Both the position numbers and the translations under genes were made by a program. Source: Bathymodiolus brooksi (Eukaryota; Mollusca; Bivalvia; Mytilida; Modiolidae). Taken from it: a DNA stretch of 64,000 nucleotides. The stretch spans positions 82,387,095 through 82,451,094 of the forward strand of contig OY804579.1 in the NCBI GenBank assembly GCA_963680875.1, in the 5' to 3' direction. Shown piece after piece: positions 11,314 through 23,056 of the stretch (positions are counted from its first letter, which is position 1; each line of letters starts with the position of its first letter). The notes below the pieces were generated by a model that ran no database searches, was not told the origin of the DNA, and saw nothing but the letters and a program-made list of their open reading frames with translations.

Positions 11314-12113
11314 TAGGGTTAGTGTTAGAGTTAGGATTACTGTTACGACGTGGCTATGTAATCGGTCCCCCATAGGATCGGTATAAAACCTCGTAACATA
11401 CTACTCCTGTCCCCTTTTCATTTGCCAATGAATTATGTTGTTTACTCAACTGAGAAACTTAGCCGACTTCCTAAACATTGATGTACTCCTAATAGTGCGG
11501 TGACAATCAAGGTAAAATGGAAAACTTAATGGACCGAAATACCACACGGCTGCATTTGATATTATTTTGAAGAAAAAGACATATTGCATCGATTTAGGCA
11601 TGTCGTCGCATTCTAGTATGGTGCAGATTTTCTATATCCGGAGTCAAAGGTCAAATCTAAGAACGAAGAAATTTTCATTTCTTCATGCATTATCCGAAAT
11701 ATCTTAACTAGCATTCGCCATTGCTTAACGTACTTCATACATATGGTTGAGACAGGCATTGCAAGTGAGATTGTTGCGGTTACAAAAGTCTGACTTTAAA
11801 AACATAACTGAAATATGCTCCTAATTAAAAAGGGGAGACAACATTCACAAATCGATATTAACGCACATATATTTTCACCGCAGGTCATTGAAATTTCTTA
11901 GAATTATACATAAGAATAATTCAATATATGTATATCTTTTCTGGAAAGTTTGAACCAAATTCATAGAGCAACAATGAAAACATTACGACAACAAGAACAG
12001 GCATCTAAGAAGATTTCACACCAAAACAATGACAAAGTCCATATCTCAATTTTAAGTATTGAAAAGACAAAAAAAAATGAAAATAACTAGTTTGTTACTA
12101 CATATCATGTATA
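11314..12113. other. Intergenic, no gene seen
   Basis: Begins with a short GGGTTAGTGTTAGAGTTAGG simple motif next to module B, then ordinary AT-rich DNA. Nothing recognisable on either strand. Confidence 0.45.
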
Positions 12114-12966
12114 TTAAAGATTTGCAAGATAAATGTGATTAAAATGTATAGGAATAAATGAGAAAAAATAACGTGAACTATTTGATTGACCTTGTCCCTT
12201 TTGACTTTCGATCACAATAGTATCACCGTAATGATTTTGAAGCCTTGTCTGTAATTTGGCAATAGAATACTTTGTCGATAAACCCTCTGGAAGCAAGGAA
12301 CACAATTTGTCTAACAAGGAAGACATAGTAAACGCTTTCTTGTTCTTAAAAAGGTCATGGTGCAAAATGTCTAAGAATTTTTTTAATGCAATATCATGTT
12401 CCGGCTCATTTTTAATTGTAGAGTAATTATCAGCACTATGTTCTTTTTTCCACTTCAGCAAATAATTTGTAATGCATGCCGAATGATACTGCGCTTTTTC
12501 CTGGACATCGTCAACGGTCAAGAGGCTCAACAAATCATAATCAAACTTACGGCATTTAAAATGTATTTGACGCGTTCACTACTTTCAATGCGCTTAAGTT
12601 TTCTATCTTTCTTGATAGCCTTTTGTCTACAAAAAATACAATAGTCCCAGTTTATTTGTGGCAAGGTTTTAGAACGCGTCCTCATAGTAGACACTGAAGC
12701 GTCATTACTAGTGTTGCTACATTCTGGAACATCGCTGACAAATCGTTGTAAATTTATTTTACTTGTATAGGCTTTAAAACAAGACCTATGATACTTTATT
12801 TCATTTAAAGGAACCAAGCTCAAAGAATTAAATTCGTCATACAGGCGACGATAAACTTCATCTTGTCGCTTGTTGATCGCATTAAACAGAGTATCTCTTC
12901 CCTTCTCTGTAGCGCAGGACAAACTGTCGGGTGTGTTTATTTGACAAATGACACATCATTCCCAAT
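12114..12966 (-). pseudogene. Uncharacterised Cys/His-rich invertebrate repeat-associated protein, copy 1 (broken)
   Basis: Minus-strand reading starts near 12966 with NWE, an in-frame TGA, then CVICQ. It continues through KGRDTLFNAINKRQDEVYRR and YHRSCFKAYTSK, and then a second similar module, INWDYCIFCRQKAIKKDRKL, SSERVKYI, a one-base shift near 12530, and AQYHSACITNYLLKWKKEH. The remaining part (EHDIALKKFLDILHHDLF, SIAKLQTRLQNHYGDTIVIE) ends at 12114. The layout is two repeats of a CX2C...YHX2C module, probably metal-binding, followed by a helical region. I recall long unannotated cnidarian and mollusc proteins of this build but know no function. A copy of the same family lies at 19885-23056. 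Dead because of the stop and the frameshift. Confidence 0.65.
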
Positions 12967-14749
12967 TGCTTGTGTTTCGACATTTTTTCGGCAAAGAGTG
13001 GACTGCACATTTTCCGGATTAGACAAGTATTTCGACTTGGTCAGTATATTATTTGTGCCTTATAGGAGCTTATTTTCAACAACTGATATACAGCTTTAAA
13101 TAACTCCTACACTAAAACCATCACAATAAAATGAGATATTAAACTGAATTCTTGTAATAAGCACATAAATTATTTCATTGAGAGGCAAGTTAATTTCATA
13201 GTAATTTCATTTTAAACGACACGCATTGCACTCAATGTAATCAGGGCTGTGTTAGACAGGGGAGCGACACCATGCTCAGTACGAATCAAATTTACAGAAT
13301 GCTAGTAAAGTTTAAAAAAAAGATGATAAACGTTTAATTTCAAGTTTTGATTGACAAATTTGACACACATAATATTACAAATAAAGTTTCAATTCATAGC
13401 GAATTATATTTTCCTCGTGAATAGCATGGAACAATTTTAAATGGAATTGAAAGGTGGTGGAAGGTCACGAAAATTGACCCTCAGAGAATAATCTTAATTC
13501 TAACTGCTAATTTTCTGTTCTTTATTTACCTTGTTATTTCAAATGAAAGATAAGATATAGTAGTCTCAATTTAATCAGAAAAGAGTTTTCATTTTTGTCA
13601 AATATTAAAAAAACAGTATCGCAAAGTAGACATACTTAGAATGTGAAAATGCGAATACCCCCAAATGTCACGCTCTCCTAAGAAAACTGCACCATGAGAA
13701 AACGCGACGACAGGGCTAAAATGGTACTTTAATGTATACTCTTTCATCTGGGAAATTTTCAGCCGTGTGGTATTCCGGTACATTAAACTCGAAAAATAAG
13801 CGTCTTTTCTCGATTCGTCACTGTACTATAAAGGGATCAGCTGACCTTCCATTTGATGATAATGTACTTATTATGAACTCTGTCCGCACCTTTATTTGTG
13901 GAACCAAGATACTTGACTATTAACATTTTTCAATTTGATTTTGTATTATTTGTTTTGAATCTCTTTTTTTTTTTTTTTTTTTTTTAATTTGTTGCTTAAG
14001 ATGGTTGAACAAATGTATATCTAATATTTATGTGTATATGTATGCATATATATGAATATGCCTTTTAAGGTTTATATATACATGTATATATATATCCTTA
14101 ATATACAGAAGAATATATGAATTACTAGCTAACTTATTCACACTCTAAATTAGCAAATTTCTCAATTATAATGAATAAATGGACAGTTAAAAAATTATTA
14201 CAAAATTTTGAATTTCTCCTAAGAAAAAAATGATGTACACTAATTATAATGTAAATTAATTATCTATTCTTGTTATTATACCTGATGTCCTTAGTTATTG
14301 AGGGAGAGCACTTACATATGATATGCCTGTTGTGTAATCCCATTGGAAATTGTATAATTAAATTTATGGACTTTATTCAATAAAATATTTGAATTGAACT
14401 GAAAAATGAACCCAAATATAGCTTGAGCCAATCTAGGAATTACATTTTGAAGTTCAATTTTTCATAGCAAGTTCTACGACATACCGTTATCTTTATGTAC
14501 CAATATCTGCAATATATTAACAACTGTATTGATTTTGTATTTCTTAGCATCGTGATATTGTATTTGTAAGATTCGGTTTCAAATAAATGACTATCCACGT
14601 CGAACAATCAATACGTTAACATGAATTTGTTCCATGACGAAATTCATTCTTAAAATTTCTAATAATCAGATTTTTAGTTCAGCTTCCTGATATGTAATTA
14701 TATATTCTGTCACTTCCTCATTCACTACCAGTTGCTTTTATTGGTATTG
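12967..14749. other. Intergenic with poly-T tract and possible LINE 3' tail
   Basis: No intact gene. A sequence at about 13775-13840 (TTAAACTCGAAAAATAAGCG) recurs diverged at about 23797-23850. A T-run covers about 13964-13985. The stretch ending AATAAAATATTTGAATTGAA (14379-14398), preceded by GGGAGAGCACTTACATATGA, looks like a non-LTR retrotransposon 3' end with an AATAAA signal. That assignment is from recalled bivalve repeat style only. Confidence 0.35.
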
Positions 14750-15362
14750 ACAACATATTTGCTAGACAGTCGGCATACATATTGGTACAAACTGTACGAC
14801 TTGTTCCTTTATTTATAAGAGGCACACTTCATACAGGGGCATCTGAAGAAAAACGAAAAGAAGCTAGCCCGATCCTTTAATTTCCAGTTCCATATAGATG
14901 ACGTCCTTTCACCAAATAATTGTAGGTTTGGTGATTTTGTTTATCGCTTCTATCACATTGAGCTTTAAATAAAGGATACCACAGATACAGCTATGCCTGC
15001 TTCATACCTTGACATACACTTCGAAATAGACAGTGGGGGTCGGTTAAGAACGAAACTTTACGACAAAAGAGATGATTTCAATTTTCTCATTGTGAAATTT
15101 CCATGATATGTAGCAACATTCCAGCAGCACCTATACATGTAGTATATATCACTCAGTTGATCCGATATTTCAGAGCTTGTGGTTCCTATCAATATTTCCT
15201 TGATAGAGGGTTGCTGCTAAAAAGAAAGCTATTGAACCAAGGGTTCCTATTGGTTAAGTTGAAGTCATCACTTCAACAGTTGTACGGTCGCCACAATAAC
15301 TTGGTTAACCGTTACGGAATAGCTGTGTCACAAATGACCACGGATATGTTCCATTTGTCGTA
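14750..15362 (+). pseudogene. Reverse transcriptase fragment of a non-LTR or Penelope-type element
   Basis: Frames read in order give TVGIHIGTNC (RT motif with the GTN turn), FIQGHLKKNEKKLARSFNF, FHIDDVLSPNN (catalytic xDD box), IKDTTDTAMPASYLDIHFEI, GRLRTKLYDKRDDFNF, then 15103-15362 with SNIPAAP, QLIRYFRACGSYQYFLDRG and GRHNNLVNRYGIAVSQMTTD. At least four frame changes or stops break it. The same protein family is, as I recall, abundant in bivalve genomes. Which RT class it belongs to cannot be settled from this fragment. Confidence 0.7.
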
Positions 15363-17452
15363 AGCACTTCTCGGTCCTTCCCGCATTCGTGACTTGTCAC
15401 CGGGTTTGTCACCAGAGTAACACGACGGATGAATGTGATCATCCGTGCGCTACCGAAGATGCTCTTTTTTTTTTTTTAGCATATTAGCAGTTTCTATGGC
15501 ATCGTTATACATGTAGATGTTCCACGTAGATGGCAACATTGCTCGTCACACGTGCAACATGGCTTTATTGTAGCATGCGATAAAATGTAAATCATAAAGT
15601 GCAACACTGTCGGAACAATTCCAAAATCAAATATCAAAATATTAGAAATACACAAAATCGATATATCTAACACACAAATACATGACCGCTCACTTTCCTG
15701 ACTTTGTACAGGCACTTTATGGGCACAGTTGTCCTCTCTTAGTCAACTGATGAGGTCAATAAAATAATTTCTTCTTTTCTATTTTGTAGTTACGATTTCA
15801 GTATGGATTGACTAAGGATAACAGTAGCAGATGTTTACTATATATGCCTCTAATAGTGCTGACGTGGGGTGGGTCCATTAGATTTATTGGAATTACGTTC
15901 TGTTATTAAATACAAGTACATTGTAATAATAAAAGTTTGAAGATAGCAAAGGGGTAATCAGAAGCCGTAGATCGAAGGACAGACAATACAGTTGTCAAAA
16001 GAAAAAGGAGAAAAGGAAAAACAACGATCTACAAAACATCACAGAGAAAACTAAAGATCGAACAACACGAACTCAAAAAACAAAATAACGGGGGTGAACT
16101 CTGGAAAGGTTAATAGTTTCTGCTCCACATGCCACACTCTTCGTGTTACTGTTAAACGATACGAACAATAATAGCATGTGGAAATCGTACTGGACACCAG
16201 TATTCGTAAATAAATACAAATAACATAAACAAATATGAACCCCATACAAAACAAATTGGAGTTAAGACTATACTTCCAACGTTGTACACGTTTTTGTACT
16301 ATAGTGAATGCTTTCATTATATCTGATATAAGATGTTTCTAGATCTGTAGTTGACTTGGTATCATTTGTATGGAACATGCACATCACTGTAAAGCATCTC
16401 TATAAATTCACATAATATCCTAACAGGTGGTCCACATGGGTGGCAATATTAAAGGCCTAATTGTATCATTCATTTTTATACATGCATACGGCAGATATGC
16501 AATTCGTTCGACACACCTGGTGCACTCTCCGTATTGTGTTGGGCAATCCAGGTTGTGCGATTGTTTTTTTTTGGGGGGGGGGGGGGGAGAGGGGGTATTT
16601 TATTTAATTTTAATTGTAATTATTACTTGTTTTTAGTCTATCTGTGTTGTGTTTTTAGTAATATTCCCTTTTATACGTCTGTTTTCCGAGTTTTTCATTT
16701 ACTCAATTATGGAACATGTGCATGTATCCAACGTTCATGTTAACTGTTATCGCATCATGTATTACTCGGGTACAAGTGCAATGATGATATACCTATGTCT
16801 ATATTATTCTTTATAGCACATATTAAATATAGATATAAAAAAAATAAACAAACTAAAATAACACGAGAGTGAAAACAGTATCCTTCAAATTGTTTATTAG
16901 CACATTAATTCATTCAATGCAACAGCTTGGAAATTCTCATAAAACAAAGTATTCTGGAAATGTATCTGCAATCTGTTGATCGGCCAACGATATCGAATTC
17001 GGAATTGCTAAAAAAAAAACAAAAGAACAAAAAAAACAAACCACCTCCCTATGCAAAGTAAACCTAAATCAAACAAAACAAACATCTTAGAAAGAGTTGA
17101 AAATATATATAGCTACACGTGTAAACGACTACAAATCAAATGATGTCTTTTTTAAATTCACACATTATTTTAATTGGAAGGCCTCAACATGTACCAGAAG
17201 GCCTCAACCTATGACAGAAGGTCTCAACTTATCATAATTACGGGTAGTGTTGTGTTATTAGCCTCTATCGTTTCCATTCTTGTAGAAAGATCGAACGTGT
17301 CAATAAAATTATATCACCCGACCACGTCATTGTCACAGAACCTTTTAGTTATGCAAGGAAATAGCTGAAATTGCACGACGAAATACACAAAATGAACTCG
17401 TTGCTGCACAGGAGAAAAGTGATTTCTCCTTCAATTTTAACTGTTTTTCACA
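15363..17452. other. Intergenic with dispersed-repeat pieces and a poly-G tract
   Basis: 15630-15720 (CACACAAATACATGACCGCT) resembles stretches at 54965-55040 and 38930-38960. 15958-16110 (GGGTAATCAGAAGCCGTAGA) resembles 61170-61345. A G-run sits at about 16573-16588. 17178-17231 has three ~20-bp tandem units of AAGGCCTCAACATGTACCAG type. Frames at 16427-16743 and 17174-17368 are created by these simple sequences. No gene supported. Confidence 0.45.
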
Positions 17453-17938
17453 ACAGAAAGCAGGAAAAGTATTGCAACATGTAAAAAAATCTCTATATAA
17501 TCAACCAAAACCATATTTTTAAAAAAAAATATTGTGAAGTCATTTCTGGATAGATTTTAACAAATTTTACACCAAAACATTCGGAATTGTCAATATTTTG
17601 ATTGTTTATTTACTCATTATGTTGTTATGAGTTATTTTCATTTGTACATAATTTAAACATAACAAATAAAAATTGACTTTGCTTTTCCTATATATTTCAA
17701 CTAAAAATAAATTCTAAAAATTAACAATCCTGTTTATATTATGTACAAATAAAAACCACTCATATAAACATAATGAGCAAATCAACAATCAAAATATAAA
17801 CAATTCTGAATGTTCTGGTGTAAAATTTGTTAAAATCTATCCAGAAATGACTTCACAATATTTTTTTAAAAAAATATGGTTTTGGTTGATTATATAGAGA
17901 TTTTTTTACATGTTGCAATACTTTTGGCACCATACTGT
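17453..17938. mobile_element. Palindromic MITE, Tc1/mariner-like ends
   Basis: The left half, starting AAAAGTATTGCAACATGTAA (17465), is nearly the reverse complement of the right half ending at about 17924, with arms of roughly 200 bp around an AT-rich centre near 17690. The right end continues to CCATACTG followed by TA, so the reverse-complement terminus reads CAGTATGGTGCCAAAAGTAT. That resembles Tc1/mariner ends, which insert at TA. The left terminus is diverged (CAGAAAGCAGGAAAAGT). No ORF, so non-autonomous. Confidence 0.65.
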
Positions 17939-17997
17939 ATATTGTCTATTTATTTTCTCCCTCGTTTCACTCCTCAGAATTATTTTTTTATTATTAA

Positions 17998-18565
17998 AGG
18001 GGCATTAACTGCCAAAATCGTAAATTTTTGTTACCCATAAAAACTATCAGATATGATTGATGCCTTAGTAAAACGTATTTCTGTAGCTTATAAATGTTAT
18101 GAAAAGTACGCGCATCGGGGGAAAAAGGTGCAACTGCTCGTGTGTTGAGATCGATCAAGAAATGGACGCCATCATATTATTTATCGGCATTGTTTACGGG
18201 GTTTTCCGAATCGTCATTAAATCAGTACAACAATGCACTTATTTCTTATTTTCTGTGAATCTACTTTTAGTCGGCGTTAAATACGAACAAAGAACCATGC
18301 AAGTTTGCAGTTAATAAGCGACAAAATACAAATTATTCGTTTTTACCTGTCACTAGTAAGGTCAGTTGCATACGGAGAAAGCGAGGTCAAATTATTTGCT
18401 GGCAAGGAAATAATAAATCGATGGTAATTTTCGTTCTCAAAAGACGAAAAGTGGTACGATAAGCTGTTTAATGTGAAATATTTACCTTTATTTCATCATT
18501 TTAAAGCTATTTACCAATTTCCAAAACATATAATTTTTTTGGTCAAAATCGTAGCTAATGCCTCT
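17998..18565. mobile_element. Putative piggyBac-like MITE with TTAA target duplication
   Basis: TTAA occurs at 17994-17997 and again at 18566-18569. Immediately inside are AGGGGCATTAACTGC (left) and, on the other strand, AGAGGCATTAGCTAC (right), matching at 12 of 15 positions. TTAA duplication is the mark of piggyBac-type insertion. The 568-bp interior holds no transposase. The 71-aa frame at 18099 is not credible. Confidence 0.5.
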
Positions 18566-18569
18566 TTAA

Positions 18570-19884
18570 CTAATACAATGTAATATAAATAAGACTCGAC
18601 ACAGTGTATGATTTTGCGTTCGCTACAAGATCGCATAACATTTATTATAAACATATATCATTCAGACTGTCATTTCTACCCCTAAAAAATACAAAATATA
18701 TACGAGTAGTTGAAATTCTTTTGGCATTAATCTTGGGGGATGGGCGCGGGAATATAACATCTAAATCACGAACTTTTGTCGTATTACCACTTGTAACGAA
18801 CGTCGCATTAATCGAGTACACCAAATAGTGGAGTGCCTGAGACTCAATTTTTATCATTTTTAAAGCACTTATGTGACATGCAGGTAAATTGCATATCAAT
18901 GGAAAGCACAAAATGTGCACAATCTAATAAAATATGTCGTCAAAGTGAAATATTGTACCTTTTCGCTAAAATTAGGGTCAAAGGTCAAATTGCAAATTTT
19001 TACTGTTTTTGCAATGAATTACTATTTAACATTTTTCGAGATCTTTTAGAACATAATGTCATCGAAAATCTTTTTTTTTCAACAAATACTAAGCTTGTCT
19101 CAAGAATTAATCTGTGTGACATTTCATGACGTCATTTTGTTGACCGATTTATGAAAGTATGGGTCTAGTAAACACTGATTGTCTTTTCAAATTATTTCTG
19201 CAATATACATGATATATACTAGGGATGGCAACGGGTACTCGAGTACTCGCTTCGGAAGGCCGAGTACTCGAGTACAATTTTCGTACTCGAATACTCGCCA
19301 AACTTTGTTATCTTTAAACATTTTCCCTTTCATTTTTCTCTTTGAAATATTCCCTAAGTAAAGTTTAAGTGTGAACAAATATGAATACAGTTCATCGTAT
19401 GTTCTAAGTTGTTAGAAATAAAATCGGTACGTCAAAAGTCTGAATCGAGTGTTGTTCACCTGCCTTTGTGCACATTTCAACACATCTTTTCATGGTAGTG
19501 TACACAGTTGTCATGTCATTTGGCTTTGCATCTACAATCGGTGGATAGGGAACCTTACTAAAGGAGGGACTACTTTTGGATGTCACGTGAAAATAGCCTG
19601 TGCAAAACGGAATTATCTGTTAGTCTGTGATAAGCTGACTTGAGATAGGAAGTTCGGTAATATTCCGTGAAAAAAGTCTCAATAATACCCTAACTAAAGT
19701 TGGTGTTTCTGCATTGTTTACCTGACAGGACAAAATGTTGGCATATGCATCAGAGGACAGGTTCTACACGTTTCTTTGGCTTCTTGAAAAGAAGACATGC
19801 AATGATGTTAGATGATGCCTCCGATATATGAAGAGAACGATCTGATGAGCGTTTGATTGGACCAACAGTCAGAGGACGATTACA
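18570..19884. other. Intergenic with a 15-bp-arm palindrome
   Basis: No gene. GTACTCGAGTACTCG at 19235-19249 is mirrored by CGAGTACTCGAGTAC at 19261-19275, next to AGGGATGGCAACGGGTACTC. That string is reminiscent of hAT-type transposon ends. The rest has no recognisable content. Confidence 0.4.
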
Positions 19885-22800
19885 CTAGAAACACAGCTCT
19901 AGCCATTTTTCATTTCCATAAATGGTTTCTGTGTTAATGTCAACATTATCTGTCCCCTCCTGGATAAGGTTGGTCTCACCATTGGTTGCAATGATTCCAG
20001 GAGGAAGATATGACCCTTGTTCGATCTTTTTAATTTCATGGTCAGCAACGCTTGTAAGATAGTGTCTTACCTCGTGGTAAGATGCACACAACCCATGACT
20101 GTGCAATATCTCAATCAGATTTGTATAACCATAAATGGGGTGAACATGTAATGCGAGCCCCAAATGGAAAGAAGTAAATTTGCTTTTGCTTAGTTACAGA
20201 CACAATGCATTCTGCTAAAGATAAACATTTTCGAAGCTTTCCTATTGGAATAGAAGTGCTATCGTTTGCTGACTCGAAGGCAGAATCATCCAGCAGCCAA
20301 CACATGAACGTTTTCAAAGAGGAAGAAACCTTAGCATCATAATTTGATATTGAGACCTCTTCAGGTGCAGGGTATTCGTCATCCGAGATGGCAATGTCGC
20401 TGATTTGCCTTCTGCGGCAGCATGTAAAATTTTACTTTCATCACATATATGGGCTACATTGCTCAAATCATCAACAGTTGCCGAATGCATGTCTGCTTTG
20501 ATGCGTGTAGCAGCACCAATAGCTTCAGGAGTTGAGATGGCACTGCTATAAATAAGGTTGGAATACCCTAACCTTGTTGTGGTTGTATTGTTATCAAATC
20601 ATCAAAATGTCTTTCTAATTTCTGTTGTAATCTGTGTGATGGGTAACTTTCCTTTCGATCAGAGGGCGGAAATTCAGAAAAAAAGTTCTAGCAGTTGGGT
20701 TAAAGTGAATATCTTTTTGTGAGTTAGCAAGTCATCTTTGATGGTTGAAATGAAGAATTGAAATACGTTATCATGTTCAGATGTTAAGTAAGTAATTTGT
20801 CATAAAAGTAGCATGATATACTGCATTCTCTGCAAACCCATCATTAGTAATTTGTGTGTCATTTCGCCATCATCGGTCAGTGTTGCTATGTTCAAAAATC
20901 GTTTTGTTCTCTCATCGGATGTATTATTGTGTAATTTTTTGTCTCGTTTACATGTCTTGCATTGACAGAAAACGCATACAGACCAGTCTATATCAGAAGA
21001 TCTACTCGAACTAGTAAGAACAAGACTACTCACTGACAAGGCCTCACTAAACATTCCGTCAATTATTTTTAATAAATGATTTACAGAGGTGTCTTGTGTA
21101 TCCTTTTATGTTGATTTTGCCTAAGTAGTATACAGTTGTTCCAATCGTAGAATAGTCTATTCCGTATGCTGTTGTACGTCGGAGTTCACTCAGCATCAAA
21201 CCGTATACATTGTACGTCCCTCATTAAGTTACATTATATGTCAATACGTGACGTAGTTATATACGTTACATGTTTACATTGACGACACTTCTTATACGAA
21301 ATGGATATTTGTCTGAAAACAGGGTCTTGCCGAAAAAGTAAAGCAGGACAGTCCGAATTAAGTTTGTGCAAGTTGAAGTTGTATGTTGTGATTTTTCATA
21401 CACACATTTGTACATCGAAATAAATGCACCGTGACGTCGTCTTCTTCACCCGTTAAGAACTACTAGTGATGAAATATACATACTCGATATAACGGATATG
21501 ATTATGAGGTCATGACATGAAGACAGTACAAAATCACCCGATGTAGCATATTACAAAAAGATTTCCAGAGCTCACAGCATGATTTTCAATGAAACGTGAC
21601 CAACAGCCCCTCCCCACACGCACAACATGAAGCCGGTGGCTCCAACATAAGAGCAATCACATCTAAGTGTTCATCTGGATCCAAGATATCAGTCTCCTTT
21701 CCCAATGATTCCTTTTTTCCCTTGTATCGATCCCTTTGTTTCATGGTTGCACGGGCATCAGTAGCTCAAGAGGGGTTGTAGGTTTCTAATAATTCACCAC
21801 AGTTTATAGCTGGAAGTGGCAAAAAAATGCAGTTGGGATTGCACGTCGTTTTTCGAACTCGAACATTGTACAGCCATATGTCCAACACCGTGGACGAACT
21901 CCGTTTTTCCGACGGTAATTGCATACTGGTCGAGTATGTTGTGCAATTTATATTATTTTATCCCTAGAACTAGGTTTTCAGGCGTCGGAATATTATTTAC
22001 CCATGTCCGTCCGTCCCGGAGGATGCTTTCGTGGAATAGGTCGAGAACTCGCCAACAGAATCAGTTGAAAATTAGTTGCACTTCAACATATTTATTGTTT
22101 TTATTATTTCCCCGCCTTTAGGCGACAGGGGACATTCAATTTTACCGTCCGTTCGACAAGAAGTGGCTTAAATACACCTCAACATAATCACTGGAAATAC
22201 TGTTAAGGACATCACATACAGATCAAGGTCGAATTTCATTATGTGGGGTATTTTGCATTTTTCGGTTTCTGCTATAGTGCCAGACATATATGTGATGGTC
22301 CTACATTTCGCAGGCAGGGCATTCGTTTCATAGTTATTTTGTCAAATAATTTTGGTAATTAAAACTTTTCTTCTATGACTGCGTTGATTTTCGAGTGTAA
22401 AAAGCATGCGATGACCTAAATATTTGTTTTCGGCAGATTATTGTGTTTCATACATCGCCATTGAATAATCTCGTTGTATGCTCCTTCTTTTTAAAGCCAT
22501 GAATACCATGTCAGTTGGATGGTAATTTTGACTACTAAAGCAACCACTTTAATTACATGTGTACGATCGTTTTCACAGTCAAAATACCCTTGTAATTTCA
22601 AATAAAGCGTTGCCCCCTGGACCCCTTACCAAGACTCTGCCCTGGACTTGTTGGGTACCTGGGTGGTCCCCAAACCCCTTGTCTCACTAGAAAGGAGACC
22701 CTAGTTACGGCCTTGACTGAGGTAGTATATTCAGTGGGATTGGAAACATTTTGAGCAGTAGTAGAGAATACAGAGGCTGACTAATTCAATTAGTAATTGT

Positions 22801-23056
22801 GTTTACTTGTAAAAGACTTGTAACAACTTCTATGATATTGAATGTTTTCTGTGTGTACATTTTCAATTGTCTTAAACTCGTCAACTAATCTCCTATGAAC
22901 TTCATCTTTACGCTTAACTATGGCAGAGATAGGTGTAAAACGGCCTTTACTCGTTGAACTACTTAATTGCTCTGACGAAAATACCTGGCATATAACACAG
23001 CGTTGCCAATTAATAGACGACCTTCCGTCTTTAGACTGCTTTAACAGGACTTCGGA
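19885..23056 (-). pseudogene. Uncharacterised Cys/His-rich invertebrate family, copy 2 (long, broken, interrupted)
   Basis: Minus-strand order: NWQRCVICQVFSSEQLS, RFTPISAIVKRKDEVHRR and IQYHRSCYKSFTSK to a stop (23056-22828); then, after about 1.77 kb of unrelated DNA, DIDWSVCVFCQCKTCKRDKK and ERTKRFLNIA (from 21054); VYHATFMTNYLLN (about 20830); EHDNVFQFFISTIKDDLL, SHRLQQKLERHFDDLITIQP, AAAEGK, and IAISDDEYPAPEEVSISNY; LKTFMCWLLDDSAFESAND and LRKCLSLAECIVSVTKQKQ; finally YGYTNLIEILHSHGLCASYH and DNVDINTETIYGN, ending at 19885. It parallels copy 1 and extends well past it, so it shows more of the family. The second YHX2C module has lost its Cys. The DNxDIN string is, as I recall, conserved in the family. 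Function unknown; a mobile-element origin is plausible because of copy number and decay. Confidence 0.65.
21056..22827. other. ~1.77-kb insertion or intron-like interruption inside the copy-2 pseudogene
   Basis: This stretch separates the first and second CX2C modules, which are adjacent in copy 1. It contains no frame related to the family. Pieces such as CCTTTAGGCGACAGGGGACA (22111-22130) and CCCCTGGACCCCTTACC (22614-22630) look like dispersed bivalve repeats. No clear terminal repeats were found. Confidence 0.5.

Noticed and set aside
16427..16743. Two overlapping Gly-run proteins
   Set aside because: They arise from the poly-G tract, with no conserved features.
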